Shown: positions 50,701-55,176 of the stretch, piece by piece
Layout of the letters: every line of letters begins with the position of its first letter
How positions within the stretch are numbered: the first letter of the stretch is position 1
Assembly (NCBI GenBank): GCA_902362865.1
Contig: CABIYE010000010.1
Coordinates: 45,930 to 101,105 of the forward strand
Source of the DNA: Clostridiaceae bacterium
GTDB taxonomy: Bacteria > Bacillota > Clostridia > Lachnospirales > Lachnospiraceae
Length of the DNA: 55,176 nt
Direction of reading: 5' to 3'
Notes under the pieces: model-generated
Seen by the model: only the letters and a program-made list of their open reading frames with translations
Database searches by the model: none
What the model was told of the DNA's origin: nothing
Translations under genes and position numbers: made by a program

Positions 50701-53700
50701 TAAGAAAGCAAATATGCCAAAGGCATACGGACGATAATGTAATAAAAAATCATTAACAACATACTCTTGGATGGCTTTCCTAAACCATTCATAAGACCCA
50801 AATGGCAGTTTGTAACAGTATTCAATACATAGCCAATTCCTACAATAAGAAAATAGGTTCGTACAATAGCGGCTACATCAGAGCTTCTTACAAACAATCC
50901 GGATAACTGTTTAGAAAACATAACTACCAGAATAGATAAGATAACCAACAATCCTCCCCCATACCTTAAAGCACATTTCAGATAATCCTTTGCCCTGTCA
51001 ATACGTTTTGCTCCGGCACACTGCCCCACAATGGTCGTCAATACCATATTCAACGCCATGGCGGGGTAAAATAGAATTGTCTCCAGTTTACCGGTAATGC
51101 CATAGGCGGCGATTGCATTAATACTATATAAACTGACAAGAGCGGTTAAAAAAGTAGTGCTTACAGCTGGAATGCTCTGCTGGATCACTGATGGAATTGC
51201 CTTCTGGATCAAAGGCAAAATATCAGATCTTTCAAAGCAGGAAATACGGAACGCAAATAGTTTTTTTTGTTTCAAATAGACAATCATAAAAATGAGACAA
51301 ATTCCTTGTGAGAGAAGTGTTGCAATAGCAGCTCCATGGAATCCGATAAGTTGAATAAAAATTGGATCAAGAATAGCGTTCAAAACCGTTGATACCAACA
51401 TGGCAATCGCCTGAAACATGGAATCACCAAAGCTTCGTAAAACTGCAGTAAAATACAAATATAGATATACTGCAAGGTAACCAACCACATAAATTGCTAA
51501 ATATCCATATGCCATATCATAGGTTTCTGTTGGGGTGTTTAATGCTCTTAGGATCGCAGGCAGAGTGATTTCCAGCCCGGCAGTTACAAGCAGAGAAAAA
51601 ATAACTGACACAATAAAGGACGTAGCAACTAAACTTTCTACCCGCATTTTATCTCTCGCTCCGATTGCATGTGAAAGCAGAATGGAAATACCGTTTGTTG
51701 ATCCCATAGCAACAGAGGTTAAGATCAGAACAATAGAGGTCGAATTAGTAAGTGCCGCATATGCTGTCTCACCCAATAAATTACCAATCCAAAGACTATC
51801 AACAAGGTTATACATCATGTTCAAAAACATAGCCGCAATCATAGGCATAGACATAGCAAATAAGCAACGTTTAGTGTTTCCACCGATAAAATCAACATTA
51901 TTTGACATATTTACTCCTCCTTTTAATGAATGAATTTCATTCATATAAATAAAATTTTTTTGACCACACGAATGGTGGCCTATTAAGTAAAGATTATTCA
52001 AATATTATTTTTTTCTGCTTTAGCAAGGAAACATTTCAAAGTCTCAAAGCATAAAGCAAAAAAGTACGAAGCCTCTTTCCCTGTTCTTCCGCATCAGCAC
52101 TATTGCCCAACAAAATTCCAAGCTGTCCGTAAACACAAAAATATGCGGCAGCTTCTATATCGTCAATATGGATTTCTCCGTTAGCCTGCGCAGTCTCAAG
52201 TAGCTTAGTTACAACAGGCACCAGTTTTTCACAAACTTTTAATGATAGCTGATCGTGAAATTTTGGGTTTTCCACTCCATGGAATAGCTGGTAATAGGCA
52301 TCATCGTCAGTTTCAACAGTGGCAGGCAGCCCTTCAAGAATCTGTTTGAGCGTCATATCTTTCTTAACCGTAGCAGAAAGAGCCTGCACCTGCATTGTCG
52401 CATACTGATCCACCACTTCATCAAAAAGAACTTCCTTTGATGGGAAATACCGATAACATAAGCCTTGTGCAACTCCGATTGCTTTTGCAATATCAGAGAT
52501 AGATGTTTTCTCATATCCTTTTTCTTGAAATAACCGCATGGCTGTTTCAAGAATTTCTTGCTTTCGCTCCTGTGGGTCTTTCGTAATACGCATGATTTCG
52601 CCTCCTCCTAATAAAATAGCATTTCAGATAAAAAAAGTCAATGAGTGAATATCAATCATTCAAAGGTCAGATTTTTCTCCCCAGGCAATACAAGCGGTTT
52701 TTCCTGCCTGCTCCCACTGGACATTTATGAAATACTTCTCAAACATAAAACGAATTTCCTGTTCGGAATAGATTTTCACATCACCTTCGTTACTGCGTTT
52801 CATGTAAAAATTCATAATTGTCCGTCCAATAAAAGGTTGCCAGCAATCGCCCATTAAAAAGAGCCCACCTGTTTTCAAAACCCGCTTTACCTCTGCCAGT
52901 ACATTTTCCGGGGCAGGATAATGGTGGAATGAATCGTTGCAATATACAACATCAAATGTTCCATCCTGAAAGGGTAAATGCTCACTGTCTCCTAAAAGTA
53001 ACTTTGCACGGTCATTTAATTTTCCTTTAGCAATTTCCAACATTTTTTCTGATAGGTCAATCCCAGTCAATGATTTTTGAGCATCCTGCTCTAAAATCAT
53101 TTTTATCATTTCCCCTGTGCCACATCCTAAATCCAACGCTGAGTGATAGGAAATATCTGATAGTTTTTCCAATAGGATTGGGTACAAAGACCGGGCGTGT
53201 TGCCCTCTCATGTCCTGGTCATAAGTTACCGCCTGTTGATTAAAGGCTTTTTTCGATTTTTGCTTTTCATTCGCCATGATATAACTTCTCCTTTCGGTAA
53301 GATCATAGCACTATATTTTGAAAAAGTCAATGAATAATATTCATTCATTTTTACTGTTAAAAAAATATTTAACATAAAGGACTGCTCTATCTCACAAACC
53401 TATACCTATTCCCTGCTACCGTTTCTATATACCCATCACCGTTCTTACATCTGAACTGGCTAATCATACTCGCCACCGCTGCTCCACAATGCTCTGGATT
53501 CGCTTTCCAGACCGTTTATATATATGATAAAATTCCCCGGAACAGTTCTTTTCACTACTCCGAGGGATTTTTCTATACCACAAACTTATACCCTCTCCCG
53601 ATAACGGTCTGGATCATATCCGAGTTCTTCAGTTTCTTTCTAAGCTGGCAAATCACGTTATAGACCACATGCTCGCAGCCAGTCACACACTCCTTCCAAA

Positions 53701-55176
53701 CGGCACCGTAAATCTGTTCAGGAGAAAGCACCCAACCGGGATACTGTGTCAATAGGCAGAGGACATCAAATTCTTTGGGATACAGACTAATTTCCTCTCC
53801 GGCCAATCGAACCGTACAGCACTGTGGATCAATGGTAAGGTTTCCTCGCTGGATGACGGGCTGCCGTTCTATATTCATTCGCAGTAACATTGACGCCCTC
53901 CTAATTTCCTATTCCCATTTAAAAATTCTTCTGTTCCCTAGAAATCATCTTTGCTTTTGCCGCAGATAATTCCTTATGGAGATGCGATGCCATAAACACC
54001 GTGATCACCGCAGAAAGAACATCCGCAATCGGCTGTGCATAAAGAATGCCATTAAGCCCCCAAAGCACTGGAAGAATCAGAATAACTGGTACAAAGCAGA
54101 TCCCCTGCCTGCAAGCACCGAGAATAAATCCGGCCGTCCCTTTACCAAGTGCAAGGAACAAAGAGGAATATACTGTATAAAATCCAAACAGCATAAATGA
54201 AAAACCATTTGCTATGAGCGATCTTTGACCGACAGAAATCATCTCTGCATTGCCGTCTGTAAACTGGGAAATAATTTGTGTGGAAAATACGGCCATTAGC
54301 AATCCCACAATTACACAGAAAATCGTTGACCACAGGATTGATGTTTTAATAGCCTCCTGCAAACGATCAAACTTCTTCGCCCCATAACTAAATCCTGCAA
54401 TCGGCTGGAATCCTTTTAAGAAGCCAAATACCACCAATGTTCCCATTGATGTAACTCTGGTAACTGCTCCCATTCCGGCAATCACAGAATCCCCATACCC
54501 ATTTGCAGCACGATTTATAAAAGCAATAGACAGACTGGTAAGAAGCTGGAACGTCAGCGTTGGGACACCGATTTTCAATATCTCTGCCATCATCTGTTTT
54601 GTGGGAGCGAACTCTCTCGCGCTGAAGGTAAACGCACTCTTTTTCCGCAATACATAGGTCAAATAGACAAGTGTAGAAACAAACTGTGAAATAGCTGTAG
54701 CAACAGCAGCTCCGGCAACTCCTAATTCAAACACATAAATAAAGATCGGATCTAAGGCTATGTTCAATATGGCTCCCAACAGCAAGGCACACATCGTTGT
54801 TTTCGCTGCCCCTTCGCTTGTGACTATATTATTCATAGTCACATTAAACACATTGAAAATACATGAAATCACATAAATCCTCGCGTATGTCAGCGCATAA
54901 GGCATGATCGTATCGGTTGCTCCTAATAGCGTTAAAATCGGTTTCAGGAAGATAGTCGCAAGAATAATGATAATTGCCCCAACTAAAACACTGCTATACA
55001 GCGCTGTACTTGCGACCTTATTCGCAGTATCTTTGTCTCCACGTCCTAGCAGCCTTGAAAGATAAGATGCAGCTCCGTTACCAAACATCAGACTGATTTT
55101 GTCAAGATTAGTTGACACATTTTCCTCAAGGATTTTGTACCCTATGCTGCTTCTTTCAGGGAATCATAGTATTGCT

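Overview
The window looks like a gut Clostridia genome, most likely Lachnospiraceae. GC content is moderate, Shine-Dalgarno sites are strong, the prophage is an HK97-type siphovirus with phi13-type tail genes, and the flanking genes (sigma/HTH pair, Cys-rich KTR protein, TetR/MATE cluster) are typical of Tn916-like and other conjugative elements of Firmicutes. The genus is inference; no rRNA or housekeeping gene is present.

Layout. 1-1320: left flank with the 3' end of an unknown ORF, an XRE regulator and several long inverted repeats. About 1322-44337: one prophage, read almost entirely on the minus strand, so its genes run from right to left. In that order: a stand-alone HTH protein, small genes, an HUH-type Rep protein with a candidate antisense RNA in its leader, an RNase H-like protein, a PcfK/PcfJ pair, SSB and other early genes, a late-regulator-like protein, HNH nuclease, terminases, portal, ClpP-type protease, capsid, connector and tail genes, a frameshifted tail chaperone, tape measure, distal tail, tail endopeptidase, a diversified tail protein with a diversity-generating retroelement (DGR), holin and endolysin. 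At the left end lie a plus-strand SHOCT protein, an XRE repressor with a two-operator promoter, and a short operon ending in an IS30-family transposase. No tyrosine or serine phage integrase is visible, so the IS30-type transposase is the candidate integration enzyme.

The DGR (about 7.5-11.5 kb) is complete apart from a recognisable Avd protein. The reverse transcriptase has YMDD and the DGR-type IGxxxSQ motif. A 103-bp template repeat lies between it and the target gene. The variable repeat at the end of the target differs from the template at 18 positions, all of them template adenines on the coding strand.

A second element, 19324-23772 (4.45 kb), sits between the tail chaperone and tape measure genes in the opposite orientation. 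It has three overlapping tyrosine recombinase genes (recombinase-in-trio type) inside perfect 34-bp terminal inverted repeats. Its first recombinase is unusually large because of four tandem N-terminal repeats.

44404-55176: right flank. An XRE repressor with repeated TTGAATT boxes is followed by an HExxH protein, a decaying conjugative-element module (DUF3825 protein, HTH_16 protein, broken sigma factor, tandem leader repeats, frameshifted small gene, XRE, KTR protein), and a TetR-controlled cluster (MATE transporter, TetR, methyltransferase) whose three promoters carry matching operators. The window ends in a MATE gene cut at its 5' end by an insertion-sequence end. Several lesions (amber codon, homopolymer indels, nonsense and frameshift mutations) lie in both the prophage right end and this flank.
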